This document shows, piece by piece, positions 22,874 to 35,666 of a DNA stretch of 64,000 nucleotides; positions within the stretch are counted from its first letter, which is position 1, and each line of letters starts with the position of its first letter. The stretch is from Rhizophagus clarus (lineage: Eukaryota; Glomeromycota; Glomeromycetes; Glomerales; Glomeraceae): the NCBI GenBank assembly GCA_015698045.1, contig BLAL01000324.1:952501-1016500 (forward strand). The letters run 5' to 3'. The position numbers were made by a program, and so were the translations under genes. Below the pieces are notes generated by a model that had not been told where the DNA came from, searched no databases, and saw nothing but the letters and a program-made list of their open reading frames with translations.

Positions 22874-23059
22874 ATACATGTGGCCAAAATTTGCCGAAAT
22901 TATTGCCGAAATTGAAATTCTGAGATCAAAAATATCTGTAAATATGTAATCCTGACCAAATTTGTAATGCCTGCCAGGATTACAAAAATATTTTCAGCCA
23001 TTTTCAATCTTGGAATTTCAATTTTTGCAATAATTTCGGCAAATTTCGGCCACATGTAT
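22874..23059. mobile_element. ATACATGTG-type MITE, copy 2 (nested)
   Basis: Ends ATACATGTGG and CCACATGTAT with the inner arm GCCGAAATTATTGCCGAAAT. The flanks ACCCAGGACT (22864-22873) and ACCCAGTACT (23060-23069) form a 10-bp duplication with one mismatch, pointing to a Mutator-like transposase. Confidence 0.75.
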
Positions 23060-23087
23060 ACCCAGTACTGAGTAAGAGGGTGCGCTT

Positions 23088-23735
23088 ACATCACTAAATT
23101 TCCAGGCAGTCCGGCAACCATTATTGGACACATGGTCCATTAACTGTCTACTGACGGACCCTCCGCAGGTTGGACGTTACATTATATACGTCCATAAACC
23201 GTTAATTTCTGGAATATGGACGTTTGATAGTCAGTCACATGATAAAAATCGTATACTATATATATATCTGTTGAAAAAAATTATAGATTATACAATTTAT
23301 TTAAATTTAATTAATTTAATTAATTTGATTTTACTTACCTTGAGAATCGAACCTAGGACCTCATACACTTATTTTTCGTGATCTAATCACCTAGACTATT
23401 AAAAGTTTTCATGATCTAATCACCTAGACTATTTAAGCTTTTAATTTGTAATGTATGTGTTTTTGATATATTTAAGCTTAAATTATTAAGTTAATAATGA
23501 AAAAAATGTAATTTATTATTCATGGTCAATTATCGATCCTTTAGAAATTCTGATTATAAGACAGTATTGTCCAATTACTGTCTGAAAAAATAATAATTAT
23601 ACTGATTCTTAATAGTCAATTTACAGTTATCAGACGTATATATTGTTAATTTTACGTAAAAATCTTAACGTAAAATTTACGATTTTGATCAGGGATAGTC
23701 ATCGGACTGCTTGATAATTTAGTGATGTAGAGAGA
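23088..23735. mobile_element. third inverted-repeat unit inside the pogo-type element
   Basis: TACATCACTAAATTTCC...GCAGTCCGG at the left is answered by the complement of TACATCACTAAATTATCA...GCAGTCCGATG at the right. It may be another insertion or subterminal repeats of the host element; no clear duplication was found. Confidence 0.45.
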
Positions 23736-23788
23736 AAATACATAGTACGTGTATTTAGAGAGAGTGCACTTAGAGAGAGTTGACTGTA

Positions 23789-24585
23789 TATAATATGAAA
23801 GAATTTTTTATATGAAATATCTTTTACATAATAATTCCAAAACTATAAATATCAAAAACTTTTTGTTGTAGTTGTAATAATTTCAGCGTTTGATTTTTGA
23901 ATTTCATCGGTAATTAGTATAATTAGTAACCTATTCAATAATTTTTTTAAATATCAGCGTGAAATGCACATCAGTGGTTCTTTTATTCGCTAGAGAAATG
24001 TTAAAGAATCTTTTTGTGGGGGAAGCAGAATACATTAATAAATGGAGATTAAAGACGCGTATAGCTTTAATATCTAAAACCAAAAATGACAAAGAATGTC
24101 TAAAAGTTATAGAAAGGATAAAAATATCTTATAGTAACCGGAGGTTCATTATTATACCAGGATTATCAAAATTTTAGAGACAATTCTTAATTTCTTAGTT
24201 CAGAATAATTACAAATGGAGATTCAGGTGGTCTGATGTTAGTTTCTTATTAATGATCATTGGTAAACCAGGTTTCCTATAACTAATACAGAATATAATCA
24301 GATGTATTTTGAAAATAATTTTTAAATGTATAAATAAAACAATCGCCGTTTAGTAAATTAAAAGGAATATTAAACAAAAATAATGCTTATATTTCTTCAA
24401 TATCCTATTTGTAGTTTTTTTAGCAACTAGAAAATTACCTCATATTCTTTGCCAATTTTGCGCCTGTTATATTAAAAATTGTCGATCGATGTATCGTTGG
24501 GACAAAAAGTGGCAAAATTATGAAAATCGTAATATTGAAAATTTTGAAATGTGAAAGTCGCAATTTTTGAAATTTTGAATTTTTG
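23789..24585. other. no gene established; one short coding-like frame
   Basis: A plus-strand open frame at 23959-24177 (72 codons, non-ATG start) includes LFAREMLKNLFVGEAEYINKW and looks protein-like by composition, possibly preceded by an intron acceptor (ATATCAG) at about 23956. It may be one exon of an unrecognised gene or a relic. Nothing else was recognised. Confidence 0.35.
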
Positions 24586-25183
24586 CCCTACGAAAAAAGA
24601 ATGTCTGGAAAATGTCCATGAAAATGTCCGGAAATTGTCCAGGTGCTTCAAAAATTGTCATGAAAATGTCCAGGAAATTGATCTATTTTGCTGTCCGGAA
24701 TTTTTTGCATGCCCAGTTTTTTTATGCATGAAATTTTCCAGACAAATTCCAGACAAATTCTGGACAAATAAAACCAACAAATTCCGGACATAATAAAATT
24801 CTGGACAAATTCTAGATAATGTTTCTAAGAATGTAAAATTTTAAATTTTAAAAAAATGCAAAAAGCACAAAACTGATATTTAAAACCACCCCCTGACGTA
24901 ATAAGTAAAATTGAAGAGCAGCCAAAAATGCTATTTATAATGTTAATTCAAACTTTGGTTAATTGTGTAGGAAGTGGTAAACTCCTGCTGATCATCCAGG
25001 ATAAAATTGGATTGTCCAGAATTCTGGACAAATTCCGGACTAATTTGAACCCGGACATATTCCAAACATCCGGAAACACGCACGTTTTGGAACATTTTCC
25101 AGATTTACCAAACGTCCGGAAATTGTCTTCTTATTTTTCTGGACAATTTCAGCATGAATTCCGGATGCATTTTTTTCGTAGGG
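24586..25183 (+). mobile_element. CCCTA-type MITE, copy 2
   Basis: Ends CCCTACGAAAAAAG and TTTTTTTCGTAGGG bound 598 bp; TTG at 24583-24585 and 25184-25186 is a 3-bp duplication. A 3-bp duplication with CCCTA ends suggests the CMC (CACTA/Mirage/Chapaev) group, but PIF/Harbinger elements also make 3-bp duplications. Confidence 0.78.
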
Positions 25184-25186
25184 TTG

Positions 25187-27519
25187 GATTTCAGAATTTC
25201 CTCCTTCTTATGGGATGTCTAAAGCGGACAAATCACGTGATAATAGTAAAATATTTGTCACCCATATCACACCCCTATTTTTATTAAGTATTCTGAAATT
25301 TTCGGTTAATAAAATCCTATATGCCACACTACTATTTGTCACATATATAATTTCTTAATGCTGTAATGCGGGCTAAAAATCTGTATAAATCGGGCGACTT
25401 ACCCCGCTTTAGACGATCCCCTTTTATTTCCTATCGCCGTTATCGTCAAAAAAATTTTTCAAAATCATTTAGCTTTTTTAAAACAAGAAAAAAAAACAGT
25501 ATAAAAATCTAACTAATACACTATATTCATTCTTGAGCAATAAAATATGAAAAATTTTGTTATTCTATCAAAACCAAAAATCGTTTTTTTAAAAGTCTAA
25601 AATTGTATTTTAAAGACAAAAACAATATTAAGTGATATTTTTATAAATTTAGGTTAGAACCTATCACCAGTTTTAGTAAAATTCAGAATATAAATTAGAT
25701 AAGTTTTGGTTATAATTTTATAGCAAGAAAAACGAGACAGGTAATGAAATTAAGTACATGAAAACTCAATTTAAATAATAATATTTTTCCATATTAAAAT
25801 AAACTTTCTTTGGCAAGTCATATACATTAAATGCTAAATATATATATGATATCTCTTAAAAGAAATTTCTTTTTTGGAAATTTCAAATTTTGAAAAATTA
25901 AAATTTGAGAATAAAATTTTGAGTTTTTGAATTTTTAAAAATCAAATTGCGAAAATCAAAAATTTTGAATTTCCTTTTTGAAATTTCCCTTTATAGTAGC
26001 GATTCCTTTTATAGTATAGATTTGCATTGCACAATTATAAAAAAAGAAAATAGTGTAATGTTCTATACCAAATTTCAAAATTGCGGGTTTGTGATCATCA
26101 AATTATGACGATCACATATCAACATCTACTCAGTCATACCTAATACTGTATTTAATTTGGCGCCAAAAGTGAGAAAATTTTTCACATGACCATCCGTTAT
26201 TATTTGGAATACAAGAATTTGTAACGTGCCAAGACTATTTGTATCATAGTCGACTAAATGATTCATTTAGACGTAAATAGAGCTGCGAGCAGTTATGTGT
26301 ATCACTTTCTAAATTTAGTTTGACTCTATTGACTATTCTAGTCATAAGAATAAAAATAAAGAGCCGTTTATTTTTGGCTTATATAACTTAAAACTTTCTT
26401 GTTTGTTTGAAATTGGAAGTCATACAATGCGAATGCGACAAAATATTATTATTAAATGATAAGAATATGGATACCAAGGTATTTCAGTATCACAAGTTTA
26501 TAATAATTATGACAAATTATAGTTAATATTCGCATATGATAATCGCATTTTCACTCCGTGTCAGATGTTTTTTTGTACGATAATAAGATGGATTTTTGTT
26601 GCTGCATAAAGCAATTGTGTATCAAATATAATATATTAATATAATATTAACTAAATTAATCAAATTGCTACCAACTTGACGCTAAGTACTATTAACCAAA
26701 TGCATCAAAAAAAAAAATTCATTTTTAAAATTCCTAATATGTAATACAACTCATAAGCGAATTTAAATATTATGCATCAATACGTGAATTGTCGCACAAT
26801 CTTCATAAATCGGAAACACGGTGTATTTTATCGAGAAAACAAAAAAAAATATTACAAAATTTAAATGATGTGAGTTACTGTGCTTTATACAAGCAATTAT
26901 AGTTTCAAGGCTTGAATGTAAATCAATTTATAAATAAACATTTAAAAAAAGACACATATAAATAACTTTACGAATAAAATTTGCAGCATCTGTGCTGTAG
27001 CAGCAAATACCTCCATATGTAAGATATTTTTAAACTTATTATTAATTATATTTAAAATAAACTAATGAAGACATTTAAATATCATCATTAAACTTATAAT
27101 TATCAAGGATGTTATACTTATCAGAAGTGAAATCATGTATTGATAATAGTAATATCATAATAATAGTTGTTAGAATTACAATCCATGAAAATGTCTTGAT
27201 TATTCAAAATTCGTTATCCAAGAGTTTTATTTATTTTAATGTTATGAGTTATAGAGTTAAGAAAAAATAATAAGAAAAGTTGACAATCATCTGATTACCG
27301 ATCAAATACGTGCTACAACTGTAACATGACAGACATGACCAATTTATTGACTGTCATCTAGTCTCACGGGTCGATTTGGATAAAATCCGACAAAATCGGA
27401 TAAATAATATGACTTGATAGTTAACGTTAACGAAATAAGTTTAAAAATGTTAATTAATTAAAGAAAAAGCAAGAATAAAGAATAAAATATAATTATTGAA
27501 AGACAAGAGATGTAGTTCG
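25187..27519. other. no gene recognised
   Basis: AT-rich. 25860-25990 is a palindromic block of AAATTTC/GAAATTT motifs. 27120-27380 is distantly repeated at 28430-28580 (AATAGTAATRTCRTAATRAT, GATCAATG/ACAACTGTAAC). No coding support. Confidence 0.45.
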
Positions 27520-27790
27520 TCAAGGATTAATAATTCCGTCATATCCCATGTCTTGCATATCATCGGAAATATTCTCAGCTGCTGAAATCGTATCCAAATA
27601 CGTTGAGAGGTAGTTTGAGTCCTTGTAGTATCAAAGGTTGTTGTTGAACTGGTTGTTGAACTCATTGCAAACTGTACGTTATAATGGCGTGGAAATTGAT
27701 CATCAGGAATATGAGAAAGATTAATGCCACTATTTAAGAGTCGAATATTTTCTGATGGATGTAATTCGGTATATGTAACGCGATAGATAA
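27520..27790 (-). pseudogene. paralogue of the gene at 39544, truncated
   Basis: Minus-strand reading VTYTELHPSENIRLLNSG, INLSHIPDDQFPRHYNVQ and, after a one-base deletion near 27602, ENISDDMQDMGYDGIINP then TGA (27520-27522). This matches the 39544 gene segment by segment but lacks its glutamine-rich insertion and its N-terminus (only RVTYTEL and later parts align). It keeps the uninterrupted sequence QDMGYDG that the MITE splits in the other copy. Function unknown. Confidence 0.7.
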
Positions 27791-30141
27791 GTGATTGAAC
27801 GTAATTTTTATGTAAAATGATTTCTAATATTTGTCTATAACTGTGCTACACTTTAATTGCTGTATATCGTTATTTAGAGCATAATCAATCCAATTATTTA
27901 ATTTGACATACATTAAATCAATTAAAAAGATTTTTATGTTATTCTGGAGATAAGTTATAAAAATCAAATTGATCACATAATTTTATTTATATTGTTTTAA
28001 GGTAAACTGAAAAACGATACAAATTGGATAACATTACATAGTAATTGGAAAAAAAAAAAAAATAAATCCAACTATGATCTCTGCCTATTTTTTAATAACA
28101 CGCGAAAAAATTTCTATTTGTTTAAACTTATAAACTAAGTTACGTGAGAAATATTCTTGCGTAGCGTCTTCGGGAAAAAAATGGATATTCCCTACCTTTT
28201 AAAATTGATAAGCACATAAATAAGTCAAACTGTTAAAATAGATTAAATTTTCTGTGACGCAGCTAAATTAGAATATTATATATGTGGCATATCTAACTTT
28301 GCTGAGCCATAAAAATTCGTAATTTGTATCTCTATGTTAAAATAATTCTAAAGAGGATGATAGAATAAAATAAGGATTATTGCTATTGTGTTAGTGTATC
28401 ACAGTTGCTAAGTTGAATTTCAACGATCAAAGAGAAAGATTATCATTTATTTTATCTCATTATTATGGTAAACAATAGTAATGTCGTAATGATAGTTGTT
28501 GAATTATCTGATCAATGATCATCACAACTGTAACAACAGCATGACCATCATTTAAGGGGTAAGTCTCACAATTTGCGTATAAGACCGTTATTCGTTTGTT
28601 CAAATTACTCAATACGGATAAAAATTGCAATTTGTTTCAGTACGGATCATCCGACGAAATTCGGATAATACCGGACAATCAGATAGCCGCAGTTTTATTT
28701 CGGGTTTGTCCGAAAAAAGATTCTGTGTTAAATTGCCAATAATTCCGCAGAACATATGTAACCTTATCCTATATTTAGAAAACTCATCCCTGTCGATCAT
28801 ATTAACTATATACTATAATGGAACCGTTAAATAAATAAATTCCTTAATTGTGCTAGATTTTTCTAGAAGAAGCTAGTCCACTTGGGAAAAATCAGACTTT
28901 TGAATTATAAATTTACTTAAATAACTACTGATTATTTTACTGAAAATTTTAAATAGCAATTTATTTTTAATTTGTTATAAATGAATTCAAAAAATAGAAA
29001 CGTTGTGTCGCTAAGGAAAAAAAAAAGAGAAAGGACTAAACTTACTTCCGAAATTTATTAAAAAATACGAAAATCTCCAAAGATTTTGTGCTAATACTTT
29101 TTGAATAAAAATATTATTGAAAAAAATATATTGCGCAAAAAGAGTCGATGGATCGCTGCAGGTAATTACTGAAAATGAACGAATAAAAGTAAATATTCTT
29201 AAAGTATGGTAATTGAAATCACCAAAAATGCATCACAATAAAAGAAAACGTTACAATAAAAACTAGTGATCGGCATTAAATTTGGGTAATGACATAATCC
29301 GCAACAGCGCAGCATGGATACGTCACACATTTGTGAATTTACTTTGTTATTGTTTAATCAGTTATAAAAAAAGAATATCAATGAAAGGATCTTACAGTTA
29401 ACGTGATCCACTGCGGTCTTTTTTTTATATATATATGTGTTCGGAGTTTTGTAGGTTTAATGCACTCCTTTATTACAAAGGATGATAAGTGGCTACGTGT
29501 CCATCGGTGATCTCGTGTAGAAATTACTAAGACTTTGTTTTTGAATGCAAAAACAATTGATAAGAAATGACTTTTATTCTTTGTAGATATTCGGATTTAT
29601 TGTTTATTTTTTCTCATTAGGCGTAAAAAATACAAAGCAACAAAGAAAGATAGAAATAAACAATGCATTATTATTCTACGAAAATCAATTTGCAGAGTGC
29701 GACTATACTATTTTTATATTTATTTACTTATTTATACTGTGCCAAGTTTTCTATTTAGAAAGAGTTGAATGGATCAATAATGCAAATTTACTTTAGAATA
29801 TTCTTTGGAACATGGTGGCGTCTCAGTAATCACCAATTTTGGTGGTACACTTCAATTCCTGATTTAATTGTTTTTCTTCAAAAAAGAAAAAAAGAAAAAA
29901 AGTTGCTTCCTTTGATTATAAACAAAATTCTTTTTCTTGATTGTACAATGAGATTTTGACCAAATGACTTCGAACAACATGATGTGGACGGAGATTAAGA
30001 CCGATAAATATGCCTCACCACAAGGTCAGTCTAAAAAAAGTACGATTGCGTCATAGCCGCAACAACGTAGCAGACGCGTAAGTATGGTGGGAAAATGATA
30101 AATATACACTTTCTTCGTTCAATGTAAAAAAAAAAAAAAAA
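27791..30141. other. no gene recognised
   Basis: AT-rich. 28580-28720 is less AT-rich, with TCCGA/TCGGA motifs resembling transposon arms. 29900-30141 is the promoter side of the next gene. Confidence 0.45.
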
Positions 30142-30819
30142 ATGGGAAGAAGTAGAGGACCACTCTTTACTAAGGAGGTATGTTTGAAGTAATTGGAGAG
30201 AAGCAGTAGTTTCTTTTTTTTTTAAAAAAAAAAAACTAAATAAAAAAAAATGTTTTTTACAGATCGATAATATAATTATAGATCAAATGAAAAAATGTAG
30301 CCATTTACCAAAACCATATGTAAAGGTTCGTGAAGTTCTCCCACAATATACTTCAAAGCAAATACGTCAACGGTAAGATATCAATATATTTATGCTATAT
30401 ATAGCGTTTCTAAGATTTTAGCTAATTATTATTTATGAATTTACAATTTAGTTGGATAAGTAGACTCGATCCACGTCGTAAGTAAAATTTTGCAAAAATA
30501 TCATTCGTTTTAATTTTTATTTAATCTGACTAGAAAATTTCTTTCTTTCTTCCTTCTGATTCCAGTTTGTCGTAAATATCTTGACGATGATGAAAAATCA
30601 TTTATCGTTCAATGGGTTGAAAATAATCAAGAACCAAATGGTACAATTCATTGGAAGAATTTAATTAATGAAATTGAACATAATTTTGGAAAATTGCGCT
30701 CAGAAAATAAAATTAAGAATTTTTGGAACCAAAGAAAAAAAAGGATTTATAGGGATACTATGTACCTAAATATACAAAATAATTCCACTAATCAATTTGA
30801 TTCAATTTTTTGCGCGTGA
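30142..30819 (+). CDS. Myb/SANT-like DNA-binding protein, type II (copy F)
   Basis: Exons 30142-30177, 30263-30372, 30452-30477 and 30566-30819 (426 nt) give 141 aa, all junctions GT-AG. First repeat: LFTKE, IDNIIIDQMKKCSHL, PYVKVREVLP, TSKQIRQRWISRLDP. Second repeat: LDDDEKSFIVQWVENN, TIHWKNLINEIEHNFG, RSENKIKNFWNQRKKR. Compared with the copy at 10567 it stops soon after the second repeat and lacks the IEILC...KRDFP tail, so it may be a naturally short member that binds DNA without the tail function. It converges with the copy at 32138-32827. Confidence 0.78.
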
Positions 30820-32137
30820 AAATTTTACTCATTTTTTTTTACAGTGGAATGATTTTTAACAACAAAAAAAATTGGATTTTTTCTAAAAAAAAAAGAAAAA
30901 AAAAGGAGGGGAAAAAAATAAAATAATTAATTCTGAGAATGTAGTAAGAACAGAAAATTGTTGTTAGATTTGAGGGCAGTTCTTGATTGAGTGTTGCAAG
31001 AAAAAACAAATTATAATTAATTTTATAAAATTTCATATCATTTCTTTATGTATTATCTTTTTATAACTGTACGCTTAATATCATTAAGTTTATCCGTTAC
31101 AGTTCATTATTTAGTTGTTACGTTGTTTATTATCCAATTTATGTTTTATAAAACGAATACAGAAATATGAATAAAATTTGAAATCTCCATACCCTTTGAT
31201 GCAAATTCTTTTTTACACTATAAATTAATTTTTTTATAACTTATCACTTTTCTTTTTAATAAAATTTAAATTGATGTTTTATTTTAAAAAGTTTGTAAAA
31301 TTTGAAATTAACTAATGCTATTGTATTTTTTTTTCGAGCGTTCGAATGAGTAAAATAATATAATTATATCGGCTAAGTAATTTACCGGGAAAAAATAATT
31401 AGTCAGCCATTCACTGTAACGTTTGTCGACTTTTTTGAGTTTCAAAAATTAAAGTTTATATAACTTTACAGTCTTTACAGTACTAATATACTAATATGAT
31501 CGTCATAATGCAATATGCTGTATTTCGGATATTTCGGATAATTTCCGGTTTACACTATGAATCTTTTAATATTTATCGGTACAATAAAATCATCTGCTTA
31601 ACTTCTTTTGGAAATTAATTTATTATTAATTGTCTATTACGTCATGCGTCATCTGATTTAAATATAAATATCTATTTGAAAAAATTATATGCCGAATGTA
31701 TATATATATAGAACTTATTCGAAATAAAAGTCGAATTACTTGTTTTCGGTATTGAATTTTGCCATAATAAGGTTATAAATTTCATTATCACATTACCAAA
31801 AAGAAGAATGGTTTGAAAACTTCTACAAAAAGTATAAAAAAGCTCGATTCACTCGGTAAGACGGCATAACAAAAATTTCAAATTCGGGCACCCACCAAAT
31901 TTAAATTTTACCGAACCATTAATCTAACCAAAGTTAAAATTTGATTGTCTAAATCAAAAAATTTTGAATATTTTTATAGTTTTTTGCAAAATTAAAATGA
32001 GTTTATTATATGGTACTTTGGTTCTGTAAGTGTTTCGTAATTAATGGAAATAATTTATAATAAAATCTTTTGCAGTTAACACATTAATGAATTTAATGTA
32101 TTCAAACTGAATAAAATATTATTGCATTCTATTTGAT
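30820..32137. other. no gene recognised
   Basis: AT-rich region between two converging Myb-like genes; A-rich near 30880-30920. No repeats or coding sequence recognised. Confidence 0.5.
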
Positions 32138-32827
32138 TCAATTTCTTGATTCTTCATCTTTAATTATCCGCTCGAGTTGCCGTTTTTTAACATTCCAGAT
32201 ATTTTTAAGACCGTTCAGTGAGCGAAATTTACCGAATTCTTTTTCTATTTCAGGCTGTAAAAATTTCCATTGGATATTGCCACCATTTGATTTTTGGTGT
32301 TTTTCGACCCATTTATAAATATATTCTTTCTCGTCTCGAGAAAAAGGTTCATGGTCAACTAAATAAAAGAGGACGTTAATTCAACGCATTTTTCTTAAAA
32401 AATTGAATATTTTTAAAGTAAAACTCACGACTTGGGTCTAACATATTCCACCAGCTAAAATTTTTATAAAAATTATTTTAGTTTTTATTCTTTTTTAGAA
32501 AAAATAATCTTTTCTAACAAAAGAAAATAGAGTTTGTCGTTGACTTACTAATTACAAATTGCCTTCGGTTCATAACGATTTTTTAATTGCTTGCTTAACT
32601 GTACAAATGGGTTCTTTGGATTTCTTCCGCGTCTTTTCCATTCTTTCATATAATTTATAATAATTTTTTTATCCTAATAATTGAAAATCGGTTTAATGTG
32701 AAAAAAAAAAAAAATAAATAAATTAATTAATTTTTTTTTTTTTAATTAATGTAATATGAATTAACTTTTGACGTACTTCTGAACTTATAGTTTTGTTTAT
32801 GTTATTCCTTCTCTCTATTTTCTTCAT
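32138..32827 (-). CDS. Myb/SANT-like DNA-binding protein, type I (copy G)
   Basis: Minus-strand exons 32777-32827, 32549-32673, 32429-32454 and 32138-32358 (423 nt) encode 140 aa. Donors are GT (one is GTGAGT) and acceptors AG. First repeat: DKKIIINYMKEWKRRG, PFVQLSKQLKNRY, PKAICNYWWNMLDP. Second: FSRDEKEYIYKWVEKH, NIQWKFLQPEIEKEFG, RSLNGLKNIWNVKKRQ. It ends a few residues later at TGA 32138-32140, without the acidic tail of the copies at 8494 and 18976. Exon 2 has exactly the length (125 nt) of exon 2 at 8649. Predicted nuclear DNA-binding protein; targets unknown. Confidence 0.75.
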
Positions 32828-34880
32828 TTTGTGATAAAAAAAAAAAAGTTTTATTCAAGAATTTTTCGTTTGAAAAAATTTTATAAATCCATTTATATAC
32901 GTCGCGTATTTAGTTTCGCTTTTCATTATCAAATTAAAATAAGTATAATGCTTATCATGTAAGTGCATGATTAAAATTAATAAAACTTTATTTGCAAATA
33001 AGTAAATATATGCACAATGTAACATATGTATTAACAAAGTGCATCTTTTTTTTTTTTTGATTGTGTTCATGCTTTATTTGATTGTATAAAAAATTGATTA
33101 GAAAATTCTTGAATAAGTGCTTTATTTTTATTATGATTTTTTCAAATAATGATAACAAAAAAAGACAGAACGTAAGACATTCATCTTACATCTTCATTTA
33201 ATATAAATAATTAGGCAATACGAGAATGAAAAAAAAATTGAACAAATAACATTTATATATATATATTATTAAAAACATATAAGATTCACGTATACATAAA
33301 CATTATTCAAATTTATAGTTTTTTTTATTTATGGAGAGAGATCAATGAAAATGCCGATTATGTTTAAGTTTAGAAATTTCTTCTGTTTCCGTTTCAGAAG
33401 TAATTTAACCAATTTTGATTGTTTATTTTTTTTTAAATAATAACTTTGTTATCGAAATACCACATTATATTATGACTCATAATGTGAGACTGTATATTTT
33501 TAATTTACAAATGAAAATTCTTGGATAATCTTTAATTACATATCTTTTTTTTTGGATATATAAGTAAAAATAAATAAACTTATTATATTGTACAATTTAG
33601 TAAATCAAACAGTGAAATGATTGGCTATTATTGTGCCACGAAACTTATGAACGGAATTTCGAATTTGCGTGAAGACCGATAATTCAATCGCTCGCTTTTT
33701 TATAGCAAATTCACTTTTTTTTTTTAATTTAACTGCTAGTTGCTATAAATTCTTTTATTCTTAACGTTAATTTGCTAGTGTGACTATCTTAATACCATAG
33801 AAGAATCTATTTGTGGCTGGGTCGGCTGAAACATGGGGCTTTTTCTTGAAAATCAGAATATAATAATGAAAAAAAGTTAGTATTAATGTAATGATTGTCT
33901 TTTTTTCACATGTAATAAAAATAATCGTTCTTTTTCGTTGTTCATCTCGGATTTGTTATCTTAAATCGGAGTTAAGGACATTTTTGTATTTTGATTTATT
34001 TTATTTTGATTGCAAATTATTATTATAACAAATATAGAACAAAAGTATAAAGAAGTATTGGCACAAGTCATTTGCTACTTATTTGCTACTTGTAGTCATT
34101 AATGATAAAATTTCAAACATCTTAGTTTGTTACTTTTTGATAAAAACGTCGCGAAATAAAAAATTTATAATTAATTTAAAAAATTTTTGATGCCCTATAA
34201 CGGCAATGTAAACAAGAGAAAGAAGAGAAAATACTATTAATGGTTTATTTTAAATATAATGAGTTTTATAGATTAAAATACTAAATAAAATATTAAATGA
34301 AACGCGAGAAGAACGAGTATACAAATAATAATTAGTCTTATATACAGTAACTCCGTTATTATTTATTTAACAGATATGGATTTATATGTTCGTCATGCTT
34401 AATAGAAGGTCCAATTACAATTATACTTCATCTTCAATTCAATTTGTTACATCTTAATTACAATATTTTCTTCGTTTCATTTATTTGTTCTTCATTTTAT
34501 GTCTTTTATTATTGGCGTTCAAAATGGGTTTGAAAATATTTCGCAAGCAGAGTTTATCAAATTCCGTTGCCATATTGGTTTCAACATAGTCATTTCTTTA
34601 TATTCCTTAACTCATTTATAAACATGATCTCTATCATCGTCAATTTCAATTGTAAAAACGTCATTAGACAAAAAAGTACTCATCAAAGCACCGTCTTCTT
34701 TTTCTATGAAGAATTGTCGTTCTTTTCTAATAAAAAAAAGAATGTGAAACTAAACAAAATTCTGTAGATTTATAAAAATTAAAAGTGCTATTAATAATTC
34801 TCAACTGTTCATTATATTTGATTATTAAAAGACGAATAAATAATTTATCTCACAAACAAATTAAGAAATAATATTTTATT
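32828..34880. other. no gene recognised
   Basis: AT-rich with poly-A/poly-T runs and a TATATATA stretch near 33255. Open frames on both strands look like chance readings of AT-rich DNA. Confidence 0.5.
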
Positions 34881-34899
34881 ATAATTTATCTTAATCTAT

Positions 34900-35130
34900 T
34901 TATATTTAATTCGACTAGTAACATTAATTCGCGTTGTAAGTAATTCTATCTTTTATTTTTTTTTTAAAATTGATTGTAAAGTTTTGAGGATCATTATCAA
35001 GTGAGTTGAAGAATACGTAAAATCAAATTCATCTGGTAAACAAAGTTAGACGAACGATAATATCATTAAATTGGAATCCGAAAATAAGTGAAAACTTTTT
35101 GAAGAACTTAAAATTTTCGACGGTCTCTCA
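34900..35130 (+). pseudogene. decayed Myb-like relic (exon 3/exon 4 part)
   Basis: AATTCGCGTTGTAAGTAAT near 34928-34946 resembles the end of the 26-nt exon with its donor. Further on, TCATTATCAAGTGAGTTGAAGA recalls the FIVQWVE coding region, and ATTGGAATCCGAAAATAAGTGAAAACTTTTTGAA recalls the RSEN.VKNFW coding region. Frame is lost. Identification rests on the order of these matches. Confidence 0.4.
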
Positions 35131-35666
35131 AATAACTCACGTGACTTGGTATAAAATTCCAAACCAATAAAAACATTTTCACGACAAAAAAATTGTATTT
35201 ATGTAATATAAAATTACATACTATTTTTAGAGCAGTTTTATCTTGAAACATTTTATTTTTATCCTTTGCTTGGGAATGTATACTTTTGGTTTTAGGTATG
35301 ATGTCATATAAAAAAAAGAACTAAATGAAACAAGGTTATCTGTTGTACTACTAGGGAACGGTTTACCGTTGTTAAGTCCGGAGCTTTGTTTATTATTACA
35401 CATCAGTAAGAAGTCATAGAAAAAATATATAACAGCTGATTGGTCAGGTGTATAATGTGCAAAACACCATGTATTGCTCAACACGAGAAAATGGTATTTA
35501 GTAATAAACACATCATATATTAGTTAAAAAGAAAACAATGAATCTTTAGTAAGCGTTCGTTAACAAAATAATAGTTTCCAAAAATTTAAAAAACTAATCA
35601 AATAAAAAAATAGGAATATAAATAAAAGTTTTATTAAATACAAAATTTAAGATAACAAAAACCTAC

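Larger units (their letters stand above)
22172..23786. mobile_element. pogo/Tc1-mariner-type element with nested insertions
   Basis: Inverted ends CAGTCAACTCTCTCTAAGTG start at 22172 and end at 23786; both flanks are TA (22170-22171 and 23787-23788). The 1615-bp interior is mostly other elements: a CCCTA-type MITE at 22213-22786, an ATACATGTG-type MITE at 22874-23059, and a third inverted-repeat unit at about 23088-23735. No transposase frame is left, so the host element was itself a non-autonomous derivative. Confidence 0.78.
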
